Positions 52,436 through 60,969 of a stretch of 64,000 nt of DNA are shown in pieces. Under the pieces are notes generated by a model, which searched no databases, was not told where the DNA came from, and was given only the letters and a program-made list of their open reading frames with translations. The stretch lies in assembly GCA_048058975.1 (NCBI GenBank), contig JBLLNP010000006.1:43748-107747 (forward strand), written 5' to 3'. The position numbers were made by a program, and so were the translations under genes. Position 1 is the first letter of the stretch, and each line of letters opens with the position of its first letter. The stretch is from RHLJ01 sp048058975. GTDB lineage: Bacteria; Bacteroidota; Rhodothermia; Balneolales; Balneolaceae.

Positions 52436-52636
52436 ATGAAAACAACGTTTATTCTCCTTCTCGCGCTTATCATCGTATCATTGGCAACAGCCGTTGTTCA
52501 GGCTCAACCCGGACTTCCAGGGGCTCCATCTCAGGCTCCCATCGACGGTGGACTTGGATTACTCGCAGCGGCTGGTGGGGCTTATGCATTAAAAAAGCTT
52601 CGGGATAAAAAGAATAGAGAAGAAGGTTTGGAATGA
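52436..52636 (+). CDS. 66-residue secreted microprotein with PID-CTERM-like tail (copy 1)
   Basis: Signal peptide FILLLALIIVSLATAVVQAQ, then a mature part of only about 45 residues: QPGLPGAPSQAPIDGGLGLL, a short hydrophobic helix LLAAAGGAYALKKL, and a basic end RDKKNREEG. The PIDGG motif followed by a helix and basic tail resembles the sorting signals that NCBI names PID-CTERM, here from memory. Almost nothing lies between the two signals. It follows the T9SS cargo gene by 80 bp and has a terminator after it. A nearly identical copy follows the second cargo gene (60627). Confidence 0.8.
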   Translation: MKTTFILLLALIIVSLATAVVQAQPGLPGAPSQAPIDGGLGLLAAAGGAYALKKLRDKKNREEGLE

Positions 52637-52724
52637 TCTTAGATCCATTCTTCATAATTCTCTTTGTATTGCCGGTGGTCTCCGTTGATACTCATGATAC
52701 AGTGAAGAGTTGTAACAAAAAATT

Positions 52725-52756
52725 AAGCCCCCTCCAGTTTTTGGAGGCTTTTTTTA
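52725..52756 (+). terminator. Intrinsic terminator after microprotein copy 1
   Basis: CCTCCA (52731-52736) and TGGAGG (52742-52747) form a 6-bp stem with a GTTTT loop, followed by CTTTTTTTATTT. Confidence 0.75.
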
Positions 52757-52832
52757 TTTAGAGCACTAAAACTAGTAGTATTGCAATTATTGACCCTATT
52801 TCAGATTTTGATCGCAATTCAGCAACCCATTT

Positions 52833-55607
52833 TTGAAAAAGGCAACGTCTCTTTTAATTACATTTTTTTTTCTGAGCAGCAGCTTTTTACTGGCTCAAGG
52901 TGATTCAATCCCCAAATTAACCATTGCTGATACCGCAGATTACGGAGGTCTCGACTTATATTACTTAAAAGGATGGAGATTCTCGCCTACTAAACCCGGA
53001 AAAATCATGGATGGGGTAAATCTCAAAAACTCACTACCTGTTGATGTTTTTTATGGTATCAAAGACTTAAAAACCTCCTCCGAATGGAATGGTTACGGAT
53101 TATTTGAACTGGAGTTTGTAGTTGATTCGGCCCTTGCTTCAAGGCCATGGTTTTTAACGTATTGGGAGATTGCCGGTGCGAATATATGGCTGAATGGAAA
53201 ACTGGTTTATAAGGCGGGGAATCCTTCTGAAACTGGTGAAGGAGAGGTTTTGGCTACTCCTTTTGTAAAAAATGAGCCTGTGGTTTTGAGGTCAGGAACC
53301 AACTATCTGCTCTCCGAAATTTCTGAACATACAGCCGCCTACTATATGAATCAGCTGCAAGTCAAAAAAAACAGGATGGCTATCACATTTAGAAAACCCT
53401 TCAGTTTGCCGTATCAGAATTTAAGGGCTATGTTGTTTGGGGCTTCGGTGCTGCTGCTGGTTACTTTGGTTATTTTGTATGGATTTCTTGCAAATAGCTT
53501 TAGGGAAATGGATTACCATAAGTATGTTTTGGTAACCATGTTCTTTTTTCTGCTGCATGCTTTTTTTGGTTTGGGAGACGCGGTTTTTAACTGGACCTAT
53601 TCCTTTATCCCGATAAAAGAAACAGTGTACGCGTTCGCGTTTATTATTGGTTTGTACTTCTATTTGATTTCAATTCAAAAGCTTTTCGGTTTTTCTGTTA
53701 ACCGGATATGGCTTCATATTTACCTGGCGTCAACAATCCTTTTTCTTGTATATGGGTTGCTCTTCAACTATGCGGCTTTTTCATACATATATGGAGTATC
53801 AGGGATAATTGGCTTTAGCTTTGGGGTTAATTATTTAATAAAAGCCAGGAAAGCCACTTCAGAAAGCAGCGTTGGAGCGATCGCACTGGGCTTAAGCATC
53901 ACGATGACAGGAGTACTGTTATATGTAGTGTATAGTTTGTTTATAGACAGTACGGTGTTTTCGGTTTATGTGATAAGTGTACTTATGATATATGGTGGTA
54001 TTCCTGTTTCGCTAACTTTAAACATGGCACTCAATTATGTTTCGCTGATGAGTTCTTTAGACCAAAAAGTTAAAGACCGCACAGCCCAGCTAGAGGAATC
54101 AAACACCTTCAGAACACGATTTTTTGCGAACATTTCTCATGAGTTCCGAACTCCTCTAACAATAAGCAGAGGCCTTATTCAGAGGTTACTTAGCGGCTCA
54201 TATAGTCCCGGTAACCCTCAAAACGATCTCAGAACTGTTGAAAGGAATATGGATCGGTTAAAAGATATGGTCGATCAGATCATCGACCTCACAAAAGCCG
54301 ATAATGCCCAGCTAGTACTCGACTTGAAGGTTATGGAAGGGGATAAATTGCTGGTTCTATTAACTGAAACTTTTAGATCACTAACTGAATCAAAACATCA
54401 GGAATTGTATGTTCGTCCGGGTGCAAATCAGGTTTGTATAAAGGCAGACCGGGCAAGACTGGAAATGATGGTTAACAACCTGATTACAAACTCCATTAAA
54501 TTTACGCCGGAATTTGGTGAGATAATCATAACCAGCAATACAGAAAATGGATACTACATCATTTCTGTGGAAGATAACGGCCCTGGGATACAAGAAGATC
54601 AAAAAGAAGCGATTTTTGAGCGTTTTCATCGCATCAGAAGCAATGAACAAGATTATGTGGAAGGAATGGGTATTGGGCTGGAGCTTACAAGAACCCTGGC
54701 AAGAGCACACAACGGAGATGTGTATTTGGAAGATAGGGAAGGAACCGGTTCAAAATTCATACTTAAAATTCCGGTTTCTGAACACACTGTTCCCGATATA
54801 GAAATAAATGAAGCTTTGATCCCATCCCGAAGTAGCCTTGATGTGCAAGGCTTTTTTGAAGAAGAGAAAAAGGAATATAATATCCTGCTTGTAGAAGATA
54901 ATGACGATATGAGCGCCTATGTAAAAGATATTCTGAGCGAAGTAGGCTATGTGCAAAGAGCAGGAAACGGGAAAGAAGCTTTGGATTTAATCAACAAAGA
55001 AGTTCCGGATATAATCATTACCGATTTAATGATGCCTGTAATGAATGGGATAGAACTGGTTGAGAACTTAAACCAGGAAAAAAAGCTTCGGAAAATTCCG
55101 GTCATTGTATTAAGTGCAAGAGCACTGGAAGACGATAAACTCCATCTTCTTAGAATTGGGGTAGTGGACTATGTTACCAAACCTTTCTTGGCCGAGGAGC
55201 TACTGCTCAAAGTCCGCAATCTGCTGTATTATTACGAGAAAAGACGAAGTCTTGAAATTGTAATTGACCAGGAAGAACTCGCCCTATCTCCAGGCGTTAT
55301 AGAAAAAGCAACAGCTTATGTTTTCGAGAATGTAAGCAATGCTAATATTTCGCCCGAAATGCTTGCTGAATTTCTTGAGGTAAGTCGTAGGACTTTATAC
55401 AGAATTCTGGAACTTGAAACTGGTACCACACCTGCTATTTTTATCCGGGAAATACGGTTAGCTACGGCCAGAAAACTGCTTCAATCTCAAAAAGGGATAA
55501 AGCTTGAAAGCCTTGCAAAACAGGTTGGCTATCGAAATGCCAAAGGTTTCAGAAAATTGTATCAGGAGAGGTTTGGGGTTCATCCACTGGATGAAATGCG
55601 CAAATAA
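52833..55607 (+). CDS. Hybrid sensor: 7TMR-DISM receptor, kinase, receiver, AraC HTH
   Basis: 924 residues starting with TTG at 52833 (MKKATSLLITFFFLSSSFLLAQ). Domains in order: signal peptide, a beta-rich periplasmic 7TMR-DISMED2 domain, a seven-helix 7TMR-DISM membrane region (about 195-400), HisKA with His436 (FFANISHEFRTPLT), HATPase (EDNGPGIQEDQ, GIGLELTRTLAR), receiver with Asp731 (IIITDLMMPVMNG) and TKPF, and an AraC HTH (VGYRNAKGFRKLYQERFG). It senses an outside ligand through the DISM domain and should act as an activator. It lies in the same direction, 130 bp upstream of the second cargo gene. Confidence 0.9.
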   Translation: MKKATSLLITFFFLSSSFLLAQGDSIPKLTIADTADYGGLDLYYLKGWRFSPTKPGKIMDGVNLKNSLPVDVFYGIKDLKTSSEWNGYGLFELEFVVDSALASRPWFLTYWEIAGANIWLNGKLVYKAGNPSETGEGEVLATPFVKNEPVVLRSGTNYLLSEISEHTAAYYMNQLQVKKNRMAITFRKPFSLPYQNLRAMLFGASVLLLVTLVILYGFLANSFREMDYHKYVLVTMFFFLLHAFFGLGDAVFNWTYSFIPIKETVYAFAFIIGLYFYLISIQKLFGFSVNRIWLHIYLASTILFLVYGLLFNYAAFSYIYGVSGIIGFSFGVNYLIKARKATSESSVGAIALGLSITMTGVLLYVVYSLFIDSTVFSVYVISVLMIYGGIPVSLTLNMALNYVSLMSSLDQKVKDRTAQLEESNTFRTRFFANISHEFRTPLTISRGLIQRLLSGSYSPGNPQNDLRTVERNMDRLKDMVDQIIDLTKADNAQLVLDLKVMEGDKLLVLLTETFRSLTESKHQELYVRPGANQVCIKADRARLEMMVNNLITNSIKFTPEFGEIIITSNTENGYYIISVEDNGPGIQEDQKEAIFERFHRIRSNEQDYVEGMGIGLELTRTLARAHNGDVYLEDREGTGSKFILKIPVSEHTVPDIEINEALIPSRSSLDVQGFFEEEKKEYNILLVEDNDDMSAYVKDILSEVGYVQRAGNGKEALDLINKEVPDIIITDLMMPVMNGIELVENLNQEKKLRKIPVIVLSARALEDDKLHLLRIGVVDYVTKPFLAEELLLKVRNLLYYYEKRRSLEIVIDQEELALSPGVIEKATAYVFENVSNANISPEMLAEFLEVSRRTLYRILELETGTTPAIFIREIRLATARKLLQSQKGIKLESLAKQVGYRNAKGFRKLYQERFGVHPLDEMRK

Positions 55608-55740
55608 AGCTTAAAAAATCATTTTTTGGCACAACTTTACCCCTGATTGGCACATCTCAATCCTGCTTCTTTCTCACCTTAGCTCATAGTTTATGATGGA
55701 AAACTCATCATGATTTAACAAAAGAGCTAATGAGAAAAAT

Positions 55741-58700
55741 ATGAAGTACCTGAAAAGCCCGGTTTTAAAAAAACTTTTATTTTTATTTTTAATCGTATTA
55801 ATAAGCCAGAGTACCCAGGCAAGGTACTTTCAAACTTATACGGTGAATAGTACAAGCGATGCCAGCTCAGGAAGTGGAAATGACGGAACCTTACGATATG
55901 TGTTAGAGAAAATAAATTCCGATGCACCTTCATCTCCTGTAATTGTTGACATGACCGGGATTTCCGGCACAATTACTCTGAGCAGCGATCTTCCTGCAAT
56001 AAATTACAGTATGAGCATTCTTGGGCCGGGTGAAGCATCTCTAACCATAAGTGGCGCGAATACATACAGGCCATTCTTTATCGGATCGGGGCTGAGCCCG
56101 TTTTCAGAAAATTCACCTGCGGCCCCAACAGTCACCATGAAAAAATTTACTGTGGCTAATGGCTTAGGTAAAGGCGGCAATGGACATCAGGGATCAGGAG
56201 GAGCAGCCGGAATGGGAGGAGGCATTTTTATTAATGCAGGTATTATTACTATTGACAGCCTGACCTTTAATTCCAATCTGGCTAAAGGAGGAGATGGATA
56301 TGAATTTTTCGGACTTGCAGGCGGCGGCGGAGGCTTCGGGGGGAGTGCCTCATTAAGTAATGGCGGAAGTGGAGGATATCTCGGAGGATCCGGAGGAACC
56401 GGATCTGATTTCGGTACAAGTCATGGTGGAGTAGGAGCTGGTGGAGGAGGTAGTAATTATGGAACGGCCGGAAATGGTGGCTTTGGCGGAGGAGGAGGAG
56501 GCACTATAGCAACGTTAAGTGGAGCCGGCGGCCAGGGTGGTTTTGGCGGAGGTGGTGGCCGGGGTTATACCGGTGGCGGAGGTACCGCCTATGCGGGAGG
56601 CACGGGGTCATCTACTTCGGGAGGAGCCGGAGCTGGAATGGGGGGGGCGCTTTTTAACCGGAATGGAGTGTTGTTACTAAAAAACTCAACCTTCACCAAT
56701 AATAGTACCGCTACTGGAGATTTCGGAACGGCGGCAAGTACGTTAGGTGGTGCCATTTTTAACTATGGAGGCTACGTACTTTTTGAAAACCTGACCTTTG
56801 GAACAGGTGGTAGCGCGAACTCTGCTGCAAATCAGAATGACTCGCTAATGTACACCAATAATCCTTTCTCGTACGCTACAGAGCCGACCATTCAGGCATC
56901 GGCGATTACTTTTTCTGAAGTTACGGGTACCTCTCTAACTCTAAATTTCAGTAAGGGAAATGGTGACAGGCGGCTTGTATTGGTTAAACAAGGATCGGCG
57001 GCAGATGCCGATCCCGTAGATGAAACCGCTTATACTGCCAACACCACATTTGGTAACGGACAGCAATTGGGTTCAGGAAATTATGTAGTATATGCCGATA
57101 CCGGAACATCGGTTACTATTACCGGATTGAGTGCCGGTACCACCTATTATTTTAAATTGATCGAATACAATGGAGGAGCGGGAGGTGATTTCTCAAACTA
57201 TTTGTTAACTGCGCCCGCTACCGATTCACGGATAACCCTTTCGGCGGAATTCAGCCAGGTGTCAGGTTCGGCAATTAAATTTGATGGCAACGACGACTTG
57301 ATTGATGCAGGCTCAGCAACCAGTCTGAAGCCCACAGGCTCTGTTACAGTAGAAGCCTGGATCAAGCCAACCACTGACTTAGCCTATGCCCAGATTGCGG
57401 GAAATATAGTGGATGATTTCCTGGATGAGAGCGGATACGGAATCACACTTAATGGCAGTGGTGGCTTATTCTTTATGGTAGAAACATCTAATGGATCTGG
57501 AACCGAGGTTGAGTTTCTTTCCTCAGGGGCAAATACGATTACCCTTAATGAATGGCAGCATGTTGCAGGAACCTATGACGGGACTACAAAACGAATTTAT
57601 ATCAATGGGGTTGAAGTGGCATCTTCGAGCAGTCAAACCGGGAGTATTGACTATTCTCCGTCAAATAATTTCAGAATAGGGCAATACAAAGATAGTAACG
57701 AAACCTATCCTTTTGAGGGAGAGATAGATGAAGTTCGTGTTTGGGAAACGGCTCGGTCTCAAAAAGAGATCAGAGAAAACATGCACCTTATACCCAGTTC
57801 CGCACCTTATGGTTTGTTAGGATACTGGCAGATGAACGAAGGCTCTGGTACAACCGCCAATAATCCAATATCAGGAACAGATGCAACGCTTACCAATTTT
57901 GAATTTGACAGTAATGACGGCTGGACAACATCTCCCTTGCCGGTTGCCAATGGAAGCAGTTTTACCGAAGAATCAGTAACTACAGGAACTTTTGTGCTTG
58001 GTACCATATCTGTAACCATGGAAGATGACTTTGATAATGCAGTTGATGTAATGGTATCACAAATAACAGGTCAACCCAATCAACTGCCTTCCGGTAACGA
58101 TGTGAATCTGGAGGATGAGTATTGGACAATTGATGCATTCGGAATGCCGGGTACTTTTCTTGCTGACCTTACATTTACCGTTCCTTTGTCTTTTACAACA
58201 TATGGAAATGGATCGCTAAACCAGTTTAAACTTTTCAGAAGAGAAAGCAACGCAACTGGAAGCTGGACGGAAGTGCGGGATCATGCCAAAGCTATTACTT
58301 CTTCAACCATAACCTTTGACAGCCTGTCAACCTTTAGCCAGTACACGATTGGAAGAGTGGTCAATTACGATTTTTCTGATGTGAGAGGTTCAGCATTGAA
58401 GTTTGACGGCACGAATGATTATGTAGAAGTTTCACACAACAATATTCTGAATCTTGACAAAATGACTATAGAGTTGTGGTTCAAATGGGGTTCAAGCGGG
58501 ACTACCGTTGAGTTTCTGATCGGCAAGGGATTAGGAGAAATGGAAATCCATTTAGGAGGAACTTCCAACTCGATCAGGTTTATTCCAACCACAAGTGTTC
58601 ATATCGATACACCCGCAAACGCAATAACTCCCGGAGAATGGGTTCACCTGGCATGCATTTACGATCCGTCACAATCGTTAGGCAAAATCTATGTGAACGG

Positions 58701-60513
58701 GGTAGATGTTAATGCGGTAAATAATGGAGCTAATCCTTTGAGTACTGCCATTGCAACCTCCACAACTGCATTTAATATTGGAAGAAGGTCTAATTCAAGC
58801 TTGTACTACACAGGAGAAATGGATGAAATCAGAATATGGAGTGATGTTCGTACAGAACTCGAAGTTTGGGAAGATATGCACAAAACCACTCCTGACGGGT
58901 ACCCCGAAGACTTAGTTGGCTACTGGCAATTAAACGATGGAAGCGGAACCGCCGCAGAAGAGGTAATAAGCAGTTTAACCGGTACTTTGACTAATTTCGG
59001 ATTTGATGCAAATTCAGGATGGTTAAGCTCAGAAATACCCATTAACGAATACGCACAATACCAAACAACCCTTACCGGAACATCCGGTTGGCGGTTATTA
59101 TCCTCTCCGGTTCAGGGAAGCTACGATTCTTTACTCTCCGATTTATGGACACAAGGTTTTACCGGAGCTGATTCAGAAAATGAGGGTTCAAATGTCTATC
59201 ACTGGTCTGTTACAAATGCGTCGGACACTTCCGCCAATTGGGCTTCCATCTCAAACCAAAACAATACACTAACTACTGGTCGCGGACTGGCTGTATATGT
59301 ATTTAGTGATGATAACGGGCCCATTGCAGAAGGGGAAGCCGGGTTTCCAAAAACCCTCACCACTACAGGAAGCGAGCCTATAGGAGACCAAACCCTTACA
59401 AGCCTGCTTAACACGAACATAAATGGGTGGACGTTACTGGGGAACCCGTTTTCCAGAACTATTGATTGGGATTTAGTTGCTTCTTCAAACCTTTCTGGTG
59501 TCGCTTATGTATGGGATCCTGGAGCATCTGAATGGAAAAGCTGGAATGGAAGCGTGGGTTCTCTTACAGATGGCAAAATAGGGGCTTTTAACAGCTGGTT
59601 TCAACAAACAAGTGGAGCCTCGCCAAGTCTGGTAATTCCCGGGTCGGCAAAAATAACGGGCCAGGAGTTTCTTGGAAAACAAGCTTCAGGAAAAGAACAT
59701 AGTTTCTCCTTAGCGTTGACCGGTAATGAGCAATCCACAAAGCTCTGGTTTTCGTTTAATAAAGAAGGAAACCCCGGACTGGATGAATTTGATGCACTAA
59801 ACCTGGCTCCAATGTCTGACAGGTATGTACAGCTTGCAAGTATTCTGGAAGACGGTACAGAGCTTGTAATTAATAACAGCCCCAAAACATTTGATTCATT
59901 TACTGTTCCGTTGGCAATTAACACAAGCGAAGCAGGTACATTCCAGTTATCACTTTCTGATATCAAACTTCCGGAAGAATGGAGTATAGAATTAATTGAT
60001 CATGAATTGGAGTTCACTAAAGACTTGAAAGAAACGGATCCATACTCCTTTGAGCTGACTTCTAAATCAAAGGCAGTTCAAAAACAGGATCAAAGTAACG
60101 ATGTTTTTGTTCCTCAAGGAATACGTCCGCTTTTTAAAATGATCACTCCTAAGGTAACTAAAACTAAAAATTCAGGAGATACGCGCTTTTCTTTGAGAAT
60201 AAGTTCTTCCCAAACGGTTTCCGACGAGGAGAATATAGAGATGCCTTCTGCGGTAGAACTTCGCCAAAACTACCCAAACCCGTTCAATCCAAGTACCACT
60301 ATTGCCTACGGTGTACCACAAACAGGTAACGTAACCCTGGAAGTATTTGATATGTTGGGAAGGAAAGTAGCAACGCTTTTGAATGGCGAACATAAAACAG
60401 CGGGAAGACATACCGTAATCTTCAACGCAAACAGCCTTGCTTCGGGCATGTACATCTATCGCCTTCGGGCAGGGAATACGGTCATCACTAAGAAATTAAC
60501 TCTAATTAAATAA
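55741..60513 (+). CDS. Large T9SS cargo: Gly-rich domain, two LamG domains, sorting domain
   Basis: 1590 residues. Signal peptide, then an adhesin-like start (NSTSDASSGSGNDGTLRYVLEKINSD), then a Gly-rich region of about 160 residues with many GGGG steps (residues about 140-310). Two LamG-like domains follow near 505-660 (SAIKFDGNDDLIDAGSATS, WQHVAGTYDGTTKRIYING) and 885-1040 (SALKFDGTNDYVEVSHN, WVHLACIYDPSQSLGKIYVNG). A GWRLLSSPVQG-type module comes next, and a type A sorting domain ends it (NYPNPFNPSTTIAYGVPQTG to TLIK). It should cross the outer membrane by T9SS and sit on the surface, perhaps binding glycans. It is intact, unlike its paralogue at 49076. Confidence 0.88.
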   Translation: MKYLKSPVLKKLLFLFLIVLISQSTQARYFQTYTVNSTSDASSGSGNDGTLRYVLEKINSDAPSSPVIVDMTGISGTITLSSDLPAINYSMSILGPGEASLTISGANTYRPFFIGSGLSPFSENSPAAPTVTMKKFTVANGLGKGGNGHQGSGGAAGMGGGIFINAGIITIDSLTFNSNLAKGGDGYEFFGLAGGGGGFGGSASLSNGGSGGYLGGSGGTGSDFGTSHGGVGAGGGGSNYGTAGNGGFGGGGGGTIATLSGAGGQGGFGGGGGRGYTGGGGTAYAGGTGSSTSGGAGAGMGGALFNRNGVLLLKNSTFTNNSTATGDFGTAASTLGGAIFNYGGYVLFENLTFGTGGSANSAANQNDSLMYTNNPFSYATEPTIQASAITFSEVTGTSLTLNFSKGNGDRRLVLVKQGSAADADPVDETAYTANTTFGNGQQLGSGNYVVYADTGTSVTITGLSAGTTYYFKLIEYNGGAGGDFSNYLLTAPATDSRITLSAEFSQVSGSAIKFDGNDDLIDAGSATSLKPTGSVTVEAWIKPTTDLAYAQIAGNIVDDFLDESGYGITLNGSGGLFFMVETSNGSGTEVEFLSSGANTITLNEWQHVAGTYDGTTKRIYINGVEVASSSSQTGSIDYSPSNNFRIGQYKDSNETYPFEGEIDEVRVWETARSQKEIRENMHLIPSSAPYGLLGYWQMNEGSGTTANNPISGTDATLTNFEFDSNDGWTTSPLPVANGSSFTEESVTTGTFVLGTISVTMEDDFDNAVDVMVSQITGQPNQLPSGNDVNLEDEYWTIDAFGMPGTFLADLTFTVPLSFTTYGNGSLNQFKLFRRESNATGSWTEVRDHAKAITSSTITFDSLSTFSQYTIGRVVNYDFSDVRGSALKFDGTNDYVEVSHNNILNLDKMTIELWFKWGSSGTTVEFLIGKGLGEMEIHLGGTSNSIRFIPTTSVHIDTPANAITPGEWVHLACIYDPSQSLGKIYVNGVDVNAVNNGANPLSTAIATSTTAFNIGRRSNSSLYYTGEMDEIRIWSDVRTELEVWEDMHKTTPDGYPEDLVGYWQLNDGSGTAAEEVISSLTGTLTNFGFDANSGWLSSEIPINEYAQYQTTLTGTSGWRLLSSPVQGSYDSLLSDLWTQGFTGADSENEGSNVYHWSVTNASDTSANWASISNQNNTLTTGRGLAVYVFSDDNGPIAEGEAGFPKTLTTTGSEPIGDQTLTSLLNTNINGWTLLGNPFSRTIDWDLVASSNLSGVAYVWDPGASEWKSWNGSVGSLTDGKIGAFNSWFQQTSGASPSLVIPGSAKITGQEFLGKQASGKEHSFSLALTGNEQSTKLWFSFNKEGNPGLDEFDALNLAPMSDRYVQLASILEDGTELVINNSPKTFDSFTVPLAINTSEAGTFQLSLSDIKLPEEWSIELIDHELEFTKDLKETDPYSFELTSKSKAVQKQDQSNDVFVPQGIRPLFKMITPKVTKTKNSGDTRFSLRISSSQTVSDEENIEMPSAVELRQNYPNPFNPSTTIAYGVPQTGNVTLEVFDMLGRKVATLLNGEHKTAGRHTVIFNANSLASGMYIYRLRAGNTVITKKLTLIK

Positions 60514-60539
60514 TTTGCCTGCGGCAATTCAAAATGAAA

Positions 60540-60617
60540 AATTAAGAATTAAAAATTGGTACAAACTTAACAAAGCTAAACAACCAATTTTTAATCTTGA
60601 ATTTTAAATTCTTAATT
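60540..60617. repeat. Nested inverted repeats between cargo gene and microprotein gene (copy 2)
   Basis: AATTAAGAATT pairs with AATTCTTAATT outside and ATTAAAAATTGGT with ACCAATTTTTAAT inside, with a 22-nt loop. Like the pair at 52367, it fills the gap between the T9SS cargo and microprotein genes. Confidence 0.7.
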
Positions 60618-60626
60618 CAGGAAGCT

Positions 60627-60824
60627 ATGAAAACTCTACTCTTTTTACTTATCACACTTGCCATCATTGTAATAACAACCGTTGTTGTTTCTGCTCAACC
60701 AGGTCTGCCCTCAGCACCTTCACAAGCCCCAATCGATGGCGGACTTGGACTACTTGCAGCGGCAGGTGGGGCGTATGCCATTAAAAAGCTGCGTGATAAA
60801 AAGAATGAAGAAGATTTGGAGTGA
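60627..60824 (+). CDS. 65-residue secreted microprotein with PID-CTERM-like tail (copy 2)
   Basis: Start chosen at the ATG at 60627 (MKTLLFLLITLAI), with AGGAAG before it; a TTG at 60597 would lengthen it. A signal peptide is followed by AQPGLPSAPSQAPIDGG, a hydrophobic helix LGLLAAAGGAYAIKKL and a basic tail. Apart from the signal, it is nearly identical to copy 1 (52436), for example PSQAPIDGGLGLLAAAGG, which implies strong constraint or recent duplication. It follows the intact T9SS cargo gene by 113 bp. Role unknown. Confidence 0.8.
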   Translation: MKTLLFLLITLAIIVITTVVVSAQPGLPSAPSQAPIDGGLGLLAAAGGAYAIKKLRDKKNEEDLE

Positions 60825-60860
60825 TGCTTTACGCTTCTCTAAATTTCTGAAAAGAATTAA

Positions 60861-60894
60861 ACCCTCGTTCATTTAGTTGAACGAGGGTTTTTTT
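60861..60894 (+). terminator. Intrinsic terminator after microprotein copy 2
   Basis: CCCTCGTTCA/TGAACGAGGG stem, TTTAGT loop, seven T. This is the groEL terminator sequence almost unchanged. Confidence 0.9.
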
Positions 60895-60969
60895 ATCAAG
60901 CTAAGTCAGCATTGTTTCTTACGCTTCTTCAAAAGTTGATGTATCTTTAGGCGTTACGTTCTCAAAACT

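Noticed and set aside
56160..56660. Gly-rich stretch as a PE-PGRS-like or collagen protein
   Set aside because: It is one segment of a LamG/T9SS cargo; there is no GXX periodicity and no PE domain.
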